Positions 10,183 through 21,693 of a stretch of 64,000 nucleotides of DNA are shown piece by piece. This DNA comes from Sporodiniella umbellata (taxonomy: Eukaryota > Mucoromycota > Mucoromycetes > Mucorales > Rhizopodaceae). Within the stretch, counting starts at the first letter, position 1; every line of letters begins with the position of its first letter. Under the pieces are notes generated by a model, which was given only the letters and a program-made list of their open reading frames with translations, did no database searches and was not told the origin of the DNA. The stretch is taken from the NCBI GenBank assembly GCA_025677835.1, contig JAIXMR010000013.1:279817-343816 (forward strand). The letters run 5' to 3'. The position numbers were made by a program, and so were the translations under genes.

Positions 10183-11877
10183 TGCCAAAACGATCGACTT
10201 TTTCGATTTTTTCTATTTGATATTCCGCGTTTCTACTTCGTGTACTATTTGTCTCTCTAAAAAGCAGATCAAAACGCAGGATTTACCCAATTATTTAAAA
10301 ACACACTATCCAGCAAAAACTACCCAGCTATTTTGCCTGCTTTTTCCAATGTTAGATTGTTTACGTACATACAAACTCACACGTGCTTATTTGAGTGCAG
10401 TTTTGAAAATGGGGGTTCGCTATGTGATAGCCATAAACAGTGGTGTCAAAAACATTTATTTTCTGTTATTGAACGTCTTTGTAACATGCAACTTATCTCT
10501 GAAAGCAGAAGAGCCTTTGTTTTACGAGCGCGCTGCTTTAGCTAATAAAGATACGCTTGCGAATAATAAGGCTTTTTAGGTGACTTGACCTCAATAACAG
10601 CGTACTCAATCCCGCTAAATAACTGAAGTTGTGTTTGCAACCTTTAAGCGTTTCAAGCATAAAATTGACAGTCCTATGATACCAACGCAAAACTACATAA
10701 GCTAACATCACGTCAGCTATGTTTCTTCAAGCAATATTTAAAATACCGTTATACTATACTACTGTTTTTCTATATTACAAAAAAAACTTGTTTTACTAAC
10801 AAGGAACGGTTATTTAGCAATCTGCTGACGTATATTTCGCAAGTATATAATAAATATGTTTTTTTTTTAATCGAGCTCAAGTACTAAGGGTGACACTGTA
10901 CTGTCAATGGACAAAAAGTACCAAGTTTCAAGTACTAGTTAAAAAAAATGAAAGAAAAACAAACTGCCGATCGAATTTCGACTTCGAACATGTATAGTTT
11001 ATATAGAAAAGTAATCATTGTGATGTGAACTGTTTGCAGCTCTAAAGACGCTATAAGCTGTCATCGTACCGACCAAAACATTTATGTACTAATGAGCAAT
11101 GCTCTACGTAAAAATCTCTTTACAACTTTTCTTTGTCGCATCACAAGCTCAGCCCTTTGACTATTTTATACCAAATTAGATTTGCCAAAAACGTGGATTC
11201 TTAGCATAATGTGATAAAGCATTCTAAAAAATTCAATTGTAAATTTTTATCTATTCAGGGTTCTAAATAGAGCAAATTTTGGTTTAAAGCTTCAATTTGC
11301 TATTATTACTTTATCCTCTTTGCATGACCATTGTATTACCACTTTTGACTGTTTTTTTCTTTTTTTGGACTTTGACTCATTCTTAGTCTACTGTCATGTT
11401 CCTTTCTTGACATACAAGTTGAGTCGCCGATAGTAATTCTGCCAACATACTTTTAATTCATCACTCCTTAAAAAGGTGATTAGCTAGATCTAGTAGGCCT
11501 GTAGTCTTGAAAAAACTTCAGCCTTGATTTTTGCGGCTAAAATGGGCACTGCGATCGAAGCTTTATCTAGCCGTACTTTGACAGCTTCAGGCAGTATGGT
11601 GTTCATACATGTGACACTGCTTTGTAAACATTTTATTTGTTTTACAGATTTTTTCTAATAAAGGCAGCTGTATTGTTTCTAAAACGAAACATTGGTTTTG
11701 AGATACTGGGTATGTCTATTTTAGTGGAGGCTAACTACATATAAAATATACAAATGCAAAAGTTTCAAGCTAATAAAAACGACTATAATCAATATGTATA
11801 GGAACAATCGTTACCGTTTTACGGTCTGAAACGCCTAATACAATATCAAACCAATCAGAGATAGTATAAATAATTTA
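10183..11877. other. AT-rich intergenic stretch with a short open remnant
   Basis: No complete gene is seen. On the minus strand 11606-11490 is an ATG-to-stop frame of 38 codons with coding-like composition (ILPEAVKVRLDKASIAVPI). It may be an exon or a repeat-family remnant; I do not recognise it. No RNA gene is apparent. Confidence 0.4.
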
Positions 11878-11950
11878 CAGTGGAATCGCCTCTGAAGGAA
11901 GTTTGTTATGGACTCGTTTCAAAGGGGCGTTGGTTTGAAACTGAGCGCTA
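11878..11950 (+). repeat. Possible solo transposon terminus in the ARO7 promoter
   Basis: TA-CAGTGGAATCGCCTCTGAAG, followed by a TTTGTTATGGACTCG and CAAAGGGGCG pattern, looks like the end of a Tc1/pogo-like element. It begins 179 bp upstream of the chorismate mutase ATG. No matching inverted end was found nearby, so this is a weak call. Confidence 0.3.
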
Positions 11951-12056
11951 GATTTTGTCATGTACGGCGCAGCTCCGTTTTAAGCTTATATTTGGCCGGC
12001 CGCATTTTTATCTATTACTTTTCTTCTTTCTATTGTATACTTTCCTTTGTTCCATC

Positions 12057-13074
12057 ATGATGTCCAATGAAACATACAATTTAAGCAAACTGCGAAGTAC
12101 TCTCATCCGTTTAGAAGACACAATAATTTTTGGTAGGCTCAGAAAACTGTTGCCAATACAAACCACTAAAACTAAATATCAATGTTTAGCACTCATCGAA
12201 AGAGCTCAATTTGCTTTGAACCCATGCATATATGAAGCTGGAGCGCTTGAATTCAAAGGAGCTACTGGCGATAAAAATTTTTTGGAGTATTTTCTTTGGG
12301 AGACCGAAAAGGTTCATGGTAAGACAAGTTGCTAGTAAAGCATTTTGAAAGCTCAGCAGTAACAAAAGTGTAAACGTAGCAAAGGTGCGCAGATATACTA
12401 GGTACTTCAATAGAAAGACTAAAATTATACCGTTCTTTTTACTCAATCTTAAAAAGCCCTGATGAGTATGCTTTTACTTCACCTTTACCTCAACCTATTC
12501 TACCCTTGCTTGAGTTTGATAAATTTTTACACCTAAACGATATCAACATTAACAGCAAGATTATGGACATTTACCAAAAAGATATTCTTTCTGTGATATG
12601 CAAAAGCGAAGACGACAAAAATTACGGAAGCTCTGCAACAAAAGATATTGAAGCTTTGCAAGCATTGAGTAAACGTATTCATTTTGGTAAGCAATCATAT
12701 TTTGCCAAAAGATAAAAATTTGACTGTTTTTTCTTTTATTTTTAGGCAAATTTATTGCTGAGTCAAAGTTTAGATCCAATCAATCTGAATACATTGAACT
12801 CGCTCTTGCAGAAGACCGACAAAAAATTGACGAGTTATTAACTAACAAAGAGGTAGAAAAGCAAGTACTTGAAAGACTACGTAGAAAAGCATTGGTGTAT
12901 GGACAAACATTAGATGAAGAACAGGAAGGAACTAGTAAACACTTGCGTATTCCAGTAGAGTTAGTAGTCAAACTCTATGAGCGTTGGGTCATCCCTTTGA
13001 CTAAAGAGGTCGAGGTTGATTACTTAATTGTTAGAGGCAAAGATGCCGCGAAGTCAAAACAAAAAAACATTTAA
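12057..13074 (+). CDS. ARO7: Chorismate mutase
   Basis: This enzyme converts chorismate to prephenate, the committed step to phenylalanine and tyrosine. Five exons (12057-12132, 12190-12318, 12380-12401, 12457-12686, 12746-13074) give 261 residues, the normal size of the all-helical fungal AroQ enzyme. Family blocks are [25 protein letters not shown] (joined by splicing at 12132/12190), [36 protein letters not shown], and a helical C-terminal part with [28 protein letters not shown]. Exon 3 is only 22 bp and encodes KVRRYT. The first of two consecutive Met codons is used. The gene converges on the nucleoplasmin-like gene with 85 bp between the stops. Allosteric control by tyrosine and tryptophan is known for the family but cannot be judged here. 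Confidence 0.95.
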
Positions 13075-13159
13075 AAGCATCATTTCTATACACCACTGCA
13101 AATATGTTGGCTTTATTTTTTTATTTTTTTTTTCAAAAGTAGTAACATAAAAAAACCGC

Positions 13160-14367
13160 CTATTTACATGCCTTTCGATTTTTACATTGCTTCCTGAGCT
13201 TCTTTTGTAATTCCTTTCCTTTACCGACTTGAATTTTATCACCACTATTCAGTAACGCGTTGACCAAACCCCGAGCAATATTGTCACTACATAAAGTTAG
13301 CATTGTGCCATACGGCAATAAAGTATAAATTACTGCAAAAGTGTATCTTCTTGTGTTTTTTCTTGCTCTCTCAAGTCAACTTTTTCAAATCCAGGATAGT
13401 TTGGAACCAAATTGAAATGTCGTAATTCGAAGCCTCCCAAAAAGTCATTATCGCTAGGATCTCGAAAGGCCAAAGTTCCATAGTCGTCTGACATTTGTTC
13501 AAAATGATAATCTTCGTCATCTTCATCTGGTAAATCAGGGCCCAAAAGGTCACTAAGATAGTTGGCATATTGAGGCTCGCCTGTTACAGTTTCCTCTTCT
13601 TCATTTTCATTGCCACTTATTTCTTCAGCTTCTTCATCACTGTTATCAATATAATCTTCCTCTTCACTAGCTTCAATGTAGTCCTCATCATCCTCATCGT
13701 CTTCATCAGACAAATCGGTAGCCAGTTCAAAATGTACGCTACGCTTCTGGACTGGCTGTTCAATAATCTCTTCTTCATGACTCGGCGATCCGCATTGTGG
13801 TCTCATCAGCGCGAGCTGTTCAAGACGATTTTCGTCTGTACTCTCGTCCATATCAAATTCCGGCTCCTGTAGTTGTATTAAATTTCCTATGATTTGTATG
13901 TTACTTGTAAGGGTTAGTAGTGAAGTGCAAGCTACTATCTGTCGCAATTTTTACTTTGTTCCTATCACTTTTAATGTTGCTCTATCGTTAGGAAGAAAAC
14001 AGTGTGTGAGTCTCTGTGTTTCCACCTGTGTAAAACAGTTTAGAGTGATCGACTTGTTAGTTTCGTTTATTCTTACAACGTCTTTTTGTAGGACACACAA
14101 AGCATATTCAATGTTGTTTACTACAGCTAAGAGAACAGTTCTTCCTACGTGAGGATCCAGTGATAAGGTGGCCTTTTAAGGAATAAGATTACATTGTTTT
14201 TTTTTTTTTTTTACACGAAAAAAAAAAAACATACATGACTTAATTGAATAGCCCCATCGGAGGGAATGGAAATGGATTCGCCAGGTACTATGTTCAAAGC
14301 TATACAAAAAATTCAGCAACCTCAGCTATCTTTTAAGGATCTATGATTTACCCCAAACAGAACTCAT
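13160..14367 (-). CDS. Nucleoplasmin-like acidic protein (FKBP39/Fpr3-type N-domain without the isomerase)
   Basis: Five exons (14367-14352, 14299-14235, 14172-13955, 13903-13334, 13286-13160) encode 331 residues. The N-terminus MSSVWALNIVPGESISIPSD, then AIQLSHATLSLD and VIGTNNIQIIGNLIQ, matches the nucleoplasmin-like domain that starts fungal and insect nuclear FKBPs (WGxxxKPG, DIHISQAAL, VHLTG). Residues about 130-230 are a long Asp/Glu tract with SDEDDEDDEDY. The end is a short lysine-rich tail (KGKELQKKLRKQC) instead of an FKBP domain. The expected role is histone chaperoning in the nucleus or nucleolus. The first exon is 16 bp long. The family assignment rests on the N-domain pattern and the acidic tract. 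Confidence 0.6.
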
Positions 14368-14698
14368 GCTTTATTAAGAGAAACATTTTTTTTTTTAAAA
14401 AAAACCTTGATTTTTAAAATTGATACGCTAGTCACAGAGAGAGTGCAATTACCTAGTCGCCGACAGATGAGGCAAAAAGTCTTGATTATTCAAAAAGCAC
14501 ACTAACTATTTGGATACAGACTAATGCTAATGCACTTTTAAAAATTCTCTGTATTTAATTTATGTTTTGACAGCCAACTCTGTAAAGTAAAATACATACT
14601 AAACATTACTTGGGAGCCCTCCCCCCCCTTTTTTTTTTGAAAGAAAAGAAATGTTTTTATTTACAGTTTTGTGGGCTTATATATGTGTTTGTCGTGTT

Positions 14699-15687
14699 TT
14701 ATTTCTTTCTGTGCTGTTTGTTTGATTTGCTGATCTTCTTTTTTGCCGTCATATTAGCTTCGTTAAAAATACTGTCAAGGATGGACTTGCTGCCTTCTTT
14801 TTCTATCAGAGAGCAAGCATGCTGGTATCCTTCTTGTGCTTCTTGTATTCTGGATGCTCTCATAGATCCTTTTACTTTCAAGCACTCAGCTAATTTCTTT
14901 TTATCGGTATCAGTAGAACCGAACTTGGCGATGTTGTTTGGATGTATCCACCCCCTATTTTTTCACCATCATAAGTCTGGTTATATATGTTAACTTCAAG
15001 TTGGTTTTACCATTTGTGATTATCTGGTACTTTAAGAAATTCTACTAAAGCAGAAGAACTACTATGTTTTGTTTTGTGGAGAGCACTTGATGGGTCTAGC
15101 TCTTTGATAAGCTAGAAAGCGGTTAGTTGAAAATGTAGTCAACTTGGTCTTAATTTACTTTTGCCGGATGTGAAGGATAACCACTAACACGAGCCCAAAC
15201 GATTTCCTGGTGGTTAAAGCTATCAAGCGATGCCAGTTCAATTTTTTTCTTTTTATGGGGATTTTTGTGCTGAAGGTCCAGTTCTGTTTCTTCTGCCTTT
15301 TCGGTACCAGACCCATCCTCATCGTCGCTTTCAAGATAAGCCCACCCAACTGGCGCTTGTCTATGGTTACTTGTTTTGTATTTTTCTTCAGACTTGTTTT
15401 TGTTTTCGAAATGTAACAACGTTTCCATTAGTACTCGCGCCTCGGTTGACATTCGTTTTCGCTTTTTAATTTCTTCCATATTTGCAGACAAACCGCGACT
15501 CCGTGTAGCTCTTACACCCGTTAGCGTAGCTGTTTTTTTCGAATTGGTAGAAAGCTGTTGCTCTTTCTTATTAGTGGTGACGTTTTCTTTTGTGATATTA
15601 GTGGTTTCTGCTTTTTTCTCAACAACAGTATCTCCTTTGCGGTTCCCACTAGAGACGGATTTCCGTTCCTCTTCCTCTTCCTCTTCT

Positions 15688-15719
<32 letters not shown>

Positions 15720-18700
15720 TTCTTCCTCTTCTTCCTCTTCTTCATCTTCCTCTTCTTCATCTTCCTCTTCTTCCTCTTCCTCTTCTTCCTGTTCCTTTTC
15801 TTCTTTTTGTTCTTCTTTCTCTGCTTTTTTCTCATTTGACATATTCTCAACAAACGGTGAAGGCTCGTTTCGATTATCACTGTTCAAAGACGACGCCTCA
15901 CTCGATTCAAATGTACCAGTGAAGCTTGCTTCTTTTTTGTAAGCAATGCTATAATTCTGTAACGAGCTAGCTTGGGATTCCTGTGAATCTGTATGTATTT
16001 GGATTACGTCAGATAGGTCATCATCTAGCGTTTCTACCATTTGCATCTCAGTCACGGCACTTTCTTCTAAGAATATAGGCGATCGCGGGTCGGTAGAGAT
16101 ACTTTCATTTGGTATATCTTCTGCTTGTGGTTGGGCATACATGGTATCATCTGGCGACTCAACGTTAATTATAACATCGTCCTCCGTATCGTCATCATTT
16201 TCATCTAGAGGTAGGTCGTTGCTTTCACTTTCAGAAAGCTTAGGTAGCGTCTCATTTAAAGACTTTGAAGTAGTCAGCCCAGTGTTCCGGTTATCAGTAG
16301 CCGCACTTGAATGTGCCAAAGTGCTTTTTTTTTCGTCTTGCTGGTTATTGTTTGCAAGAGCCTGAATTATTTGCTGTACACCGATTTCGCGCAAAAGCGA
16401 CAACAAAAGATAGTTGTCTGTTTGAACCCCCACATCAACAGACATAACAGGGGGGACTTCTTGTCTTGTCTTTATGCCATGGCCTTCTAATGCAGACTTA
16501 GATAACCTATTGCTCTTTTTTGAAGTCGCTTGTTTATCAGAATCTTGAGTAATCCAATTTTTGAGAGTGGTTTGTTTTTTGCTAGACTCAACGACTGTAT
16601 AGTTTTCAGGCACACTTCGGGTAACATTTGCCTTCCCTAATCCAGAAGTCAGCCCTTCACTCACAATCTTAAATATTTGGCTTGTATCTGCTTCCAAAGA
16701 TTCAGCTAAATTATCTTCAACTTGAAGTTGGTTTGAAACTATTTCTGATGGCTGTTCGTCTGTCGTTTCAATTTCTCCCTCATCCGTATTGAGGTCAAAT
16801 ATTGAAAGATCCAGCGGAGCGTCTATAAACTCCTCTTCAAGTTTCTTTAAGCCTAGTTTTTCTGCAGATGCAAAGAGTGTTGCTGATTGTTTTTTTAATT
16901 TGCTGGCCATCCGATAAAATCTCGATCCAGTGGTATTATATTCTACACAATTGTTCCAAATCAGGTTGATGTCCTGTTTAAACTCTTGTAGGTCATGGTA
17001 CTTATGGAGTTCAAGTTTCCTCTGAATCACAGAAAAGCTCATAGGGTGAGAAATGACGCTTGCATAATCAGGAGCGTCCTCCTCAGTCACAGGGTATTTA
17101 AAAAATTCATTTGTATCGGTCTCAATAAGCTCACTCAAAATGGAGTAGAAAGTACGCTCCATTGGATACAGTACTGTTTCCACATACTCTTTCTGTCTCT
17201 TTAGTTTCTCTAGTTTTAGACGCTCTCTTCTTTGGACCTGTTCAGTCAGCATTCGCGCTTTATCAAGGCTGGCACGAATATCCCTAATGAACTAAATAAA
17301 AAAATGTACGTATATAAGCTCAAATATACATTGACTTTTCTCGATATATGTTTTTTTTTTTACTTCTCTCTTAGCAGATGCGAGACGATTATCGCCTTTG
17401 TTGACTTGTGCAATAGTGTTGGTAACAGCCCATGGCTACAAAAAACATCATTAGTATAAATAAAGCGTATTGTATATGTGCATAGTTTACCTCTAGTTGC
17501 AAACGCTTCAACAAAGGTACGCCTCTTCTATGCTCTCTTTTTAGAGACCAATAGTGTGCAATGGATGTTACCAGCAGCGATTTGTTTTTTATGGGCGATT
17601 GCTGAAGACATGTCATGTCGTCAATATTAGACAAAACAGCACTGGGCGCTATAGGTGCTCCAGTGACGTGGTGCTGGTTGTTTGCTTTTGTCACTTTGCT
17701 TAGTGTTGATTCAGACTCCAAACAATCCAAGTCTATATTTTTGAGATTCTGAGACTCTTTTTTGTTTTTTTTTACTGCCTTGTTGTGTTCGGAGGGCTTA
17801 TTATCATAAGATTCGTTGGAAGATAAAGGCGCACTTTCGGATGAGCCCTCAGATACGTCCTTAGGTGTGTGTTTACCACAATAAGCCTTCATAGTAATAC
17901 CTCCTTGTGGTGTGTCTTGAAGTGTCATCTTCATAGATAAGCCAGCAGTGACTGCACAGGAAACATGAAAAGCAGAGAAGCAACTTTTATTATCGCATTG
18001 AATACAGGCCCCTTGGCGCTTTTTGCAAATATAGCAAACAAGCTTCCATCTCCCTTTCGGTACTTTATCAATATAATCAATAGGTTCCATATAAACTGTA
18101 CTTTTCAAGCGCACTTCGGGTATCCAGAATGCACACATTAAATGGCCCCATTTATTGTCTGTAGTCTGTTTGTAAGCTCCACCTTCGTTTGGACAAAAAA
18201 TGCACGAGACTTCTTCATCAGGAGATAACTGACAACGCTTACAAAGCCATTGCCCTTCTGGTATATAAGGAACGCCATAGCAATCCTGATGTACAGCCAC
18301 ATCACAGCCATCGCAAAACACGATGGCATTACTATTCTCCACTTCAGTATCGCAGCAAACAGCGCATGGAGAATCTTCAGGCAGTATTACATCTTCAGAG
18401 CCTGAAGGGACAGACATATCTTGAATCAATCTAAACCACTCTTTTTCTAATCTATCCATGATGGACTCAAATAAAAAGGGAGTAACTTCTCCTTTATGGT
18501 CTTTCTCTTTGCCCTGGTTATATATTTCAAGCCATGCTTTATCCATTTCGTCCATGTCGTATTCTACTTTGTCAAATAATTCTTCTTCTGTTGGTTCCTG
18601 GTAACGAATGTAACAACTCCCAGATCTATCGAAAGAAGCAACTAAACCTGAATTGACCTGATTGTTTTGTTTTTCTGATTCAATGGCTGCAAAAACAACT

Positions 18701-18915
18701 TCGGGTAGGTTGACCTTGTTAGTTTGCTGTGATGCTGTTGGTTTTGAAGATGCAAAATCTTCATCGTCTTTCTTGACGATAATCAAAGGCTGTTGAATGT
18801 TTAAGCTTGAAAAGTTGATTTGAGAAGTATCTATCGCATTTTTTTGTTTCTTGTTTTTTTCTAGCGGCTCGTTTGAACGCTTAGGCCTACCCCTTCTGCT
18901 TTTATTGGTAGGCAT
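14699..18915 (-). CDS. BRPF/NTO1-like chromatin reader: PHD, extended PHD, bromodomain, PWWP
   Basis: BRPF proteins scaffold MYST histone acetyltransferase complexes (NuA3 in yeast, MOZ/MORF/HBO1 in animals). Five exons (18915-17491, 17435-17364, 17291-15159, 15111-15011, 14954-14699) give 1,328 residues. Residues about 115-165 carry the EPL-like VEYDMDEMDKAWLEIYN. A PHD finger follows at 184-233 (CAVCC, CDGCDVAVHQDCYG, WLCKRC) and an extended PHD to about 350 (CIFCPNEGG, WGHLMCAFWIPEV, CAVTAG). The bromodomain is at about 530-640 (PVTEEDAPDYASVISHPMSF, NCVEYN). A glutamate run of about 45 residues lies at 15660-15800. The C-terminal PWWP (EIVWARVSGYPSHPAK, ALVEFLKVPDNHKW) spans three exons. 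Yeast Nto1 lacks the bromodomain and PWWP, so this is the animal-like architecture. Confidence 0.93.
15660..15805 (-). repeat. Glutamate-coding GAA/GAG microsatellite in the BRPF gene
   Basis: A nearly pure purine tract on the sense strand encodes some 45 Glu/Asp residues between the bromodomain and the PWWP. The opposite strand reads as poly-Ser or Phe/Leu-rich frames, which are shadows. Confidence 0.9.
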
Positions 18916-19794
18916 GTACTGTGTCTTCGATACAAGAGAAAGTCGATTTTGAACGAAACGTTAAGTGAATCTACTTTTCACTTTTCCTTTTTCTTTATCT
19001 TTTTTTTTTTTATTTTTTTCGTTCTTTTGCTTAGAATTTCAAGACGACTTAACTATGTAAGAAAAGAAATGTTTTGAAGTTACTAATTGCTACTGGTAGA
19101 AAAAAGAGTAAGCGTATGTTTGCATGAGAACTTGCGCCGCTTTAATAATTGTGAACGATCATTGTCTTTTGGAATTGACCCTTTCCGTTAGACAAGAAAA
19201 TTGCAACCATCTCCACAGATCAAAGCTACTTGCTTTGATCTGTTTTTCTATGAAGTAGGCATTTTTGTATTTATTAACTTTTGGCTACTGTTCCTCTTCA
19301 TTTTGAAACAAAATATAAAGAGAAAGAGAACAGTGCGTTTATTCGAACAATAAAACAACCAGTTGATACTGATATTTTCCAAAAGATGTATGTATTTTTT
19401 TATCAGAATATCAAACGTTGTTCAATCATGTTAAGCCAACTAAATAAGAACTTGCTAAAATCCTGCTATCATTTCATTTGATGCTCAGTCTCGTAGTATG
19501 TTGAGTACAGGGCTTTAAGTAATTTTTACTGAATAATCACATTTTGGAAAGAAATTCATCTTGCTTTAACCTCCAGTTGCCAGATTACCATATGTTTGAT
19601 CGAAATTTTCTTGTCAGTTTGGTAGTGGATTTATTCCTACCATATACTCGAGGTGAAGTTGCTACAGTTGTACAGTTTCACAAATGTTTTACTAAATGCT
19701 ATGCCGTATTTCCTTTGAAAAAGCCAATAACATGTAATTTCCAAAACAATGCTTTTATTTGAACTATACTATGATACAGAAAAACAATACTCGT
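18916..19794. other. Intergenic, no gene recognised
   Basis: The promoter of the BRPF gene and the 3' flank of the UPF0390 gene. Open frames here begin with TTG rather than ATG and show no family resemblance. An imperfect palindrome (GATCAAAGCTACTTGCTTTGATC) lies near 19218-19240. Confidence 0.6.
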
Positions 19795-20190
19795 TTATGT
19801 TAAACGGTTGTTGCTAGATCTCTTGATCTTCTTATCCTCTCCTTTTTCCTCGGCTATTTTCTTCATAATTGTCAACTTGCCAATGGCATTGGCTTTGACA
19901 GACATTTGCCTTTCAATACTATTGTTGATTTGTGCAGTCAATTTCTAAAAAAAAAAAGCAGAAAAATCGGGTAAGGACAATCAAAATTAAGATTCACTAC
20001 CTTATCTAAAGCCATCTTCTTAACAAGTGAAGGTTGCTTGGGGGCAATTGTTCTTGCTAATAATATGGCAGCTTAGTCGAAATTCATTCACTAATTTAGA
20101 TTATTTACATCCTTTCTTTGTGATTCCTTTTTTCTCTCGGCCCCCTTTTTTGGCTTTGCTTTTTTTTAATTTTGTTGATCCTTGAGCCAT
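19795..20190 (-). CDS. UPF0390 (C19orf53-like) small basic protein
   Basis: Three exons (20190-20109, 20056-20001, 19944-19795) encode 95 residues. The protein starts MAQGSTKLKKSKAKKGG, has the family block TIAPKQPSLVKKMALDKKL and a helical, lysine-rich end. This is the pattern of the UPF0390 family (human C19orf53), small basic proteins of unknown function. It is transcribed divergently from fibrillarin with 221 bp between the start codons, a layout that fits shared control of nucleolar/ribosome-biogenesis genes. The gene has no frame above 60 codons and is only visible after splicing. Confidence 0.8.
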
Positions 20191-20411
20191 GTTTTGAAAA
20201 GCAATAACATTAAAACCCAATTTTGTCTTTAAATTTATGCTTTCTGTTCTCAGCCACTACGCAAGCCACTAAATATGTTCTAACATTTGAAAATTTTCTT
20301 TTTATAGCTTTTGAGAAATACTTTTTTTTAAAAAAGAAACTGTTTTATACATTAAAGCAACTTTCTTCATCAGTATACACCTTTCAGCAAAGTAACTTTT
20401 GATTCGGTAAA
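20191..20411. promoter_or_regulatory. Bidirectional promoter between UPF0390 gene and NOP1
   Basis: The 221-bp gap separates two divergent start codons. It contains T-rich and A-rich blocks and a TTTTTATAGC motif near 20300. No other element is recognised. Confidence 0.5.
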
Positions 20412-21434
20412 ATGGCATTTGAATCTCGAGGTGGAGGCCGCGGAGGCCGTGGAGGATTTGGTGGAGATCGTGGAGGTCGTGGCGGAGGCCGTGGAGGCCG
20501 CGGTGGATTTGGTGGAGGTCGAGGCGGAGGCCGTGGAGGATTTGGTGGAGATCGTGGAGGCCGCGGTGGGGGCCGTGGTGGCTTTGGTAAGGAACTGTGT
20601 TCATAGTTTTGTAGCATTGAGGATTGACTTAGCAGAACTATAGGAGGTCGAGGTGGAGGTCGTGGAGCGCCTCGTGGTGGAGCTAGAGGAGGTCGTGGTG
20701 GTGCCCGGGGTGGTGCACGCGGTGGTGCCAAAGTTATTATTGAGCCTCATAGACATGCTGGTATTTTTGTTGCCCGTGGCAAGGAAGATCTTTTGGTTAC
20801 AAAGAACCTTGTGCCTGGTGAAGCAGTTTATGGTGAAAAGCGAATTTCCATTGATGGTCCTGAAGGCACAAAGATTGAATACCGTGTGTGGAATCCTTTC
20901 AGATCTAAGTTAGCCGCTGCTGTTCTTGGAGGTGTTGACCATGTCCATATTGCCCCTGGTAAGAAGGTGCTCTATCTCGGTGCTGCCTCTGGAACTTCTG
21001 TCTCTCACGTTGCTGACGTTGTTGGTCCAGAAGGTGCCGTTTATGCTGTCGAGTTCTCTCATCGCCCCGGTCGGGATTTGATCAACATGGCCAAGAAAAG
21101 AACTAACGTGGTTCCTATCATTGAAGATGCGCGTCACCCTCAAAAATACCGTATGCTAATCCCTATGGTAGATGTCATCTTTGCCGACGTTGCTCAACCC
21201 GATCAAGCTCGTATTATCGCATTAAATGCCCACAACTTTTTGAAGAATGACGGACATATTGTTATATCTATTAAGGCCTCTTGTATCGACTCTACTGTAG
21301 ATGCTGCTACTGTATTTGCTCGTGAAGTTAAGAAACTTCAAGAAGAAAGAATCAAACCTCAAGAACAGCTCACGCTTGAGCCTTATGAAAGAGATCACGC
21401 TGTTGTTGTTGGTAAATATGTTCGTTTCAAGTAG
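20412..21434 (+). CDS. NOP1: Fibrillarin, box C/D snoRNP 2'-O-methyltransferase
   Basis: Fibrillarin methylates rRNA ribose 2'-OH groups guided by box C/D snoRNAs in the nucleolus. Two exons (20412-20586, 20644-21434) give 321 residues. The first 85 residues are an RGG/GGF arginine-glycine domain. The methyltransferase domain then starts [20 protein letters not shown] and carries the SAM-binding motif [50 protein letters not shown] and [14 protein letters not shown]. The single intron interrupts the GAR domain. Codon use is more biased and the coding DNA more GC-rich than in neighbours, as expected for a highly expressed gene. The arginine-rich part reads as proline-rich frames on the other strand, which are shadows. 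Confidence 0.97.
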
Positions 21435-21693
21435 GATTAGGTGACATACTTGAATACAAAGCAGTGCCATATTCTTTTTGTAAATAATCTGGACAAAGAG
21501 AAAGTTCGCCAAATTTCTTTTTATCCTTTCCCATTTCCTTTTCTTTTTCTTCAAACCAATTTGTTCAATAAAAAAGCATCAAGCCAAGTTATAATTTCCA
21601 TAGACTAATTATGATCTTGTGTGTAACCCGATTCTAGCATGACAAAAACTAGGAAAAGAAATTTGCAACTTTTGTTTGTATGTATTTATAAAT

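Noticed and set aside
10097..10579. 160-codon plus-strand frame starting inside the MITE
   Set aside because: Begins in the transposon arm, has no domain features and low-complexity composition; likely chance.
15376..15942. Plus-strand frames rich in Ser or Phe/Leu opposite the BRPF gene
   Set aside because: They are shadows of the Glu-coding microsatellite on the minus strand; the minus strand has recognisable domains.
20302..20731. Minus-strand Pro/Arg- and His/Leu-rich frames
   Set aside because: Shadows of the RGG domain of fibrillarin.
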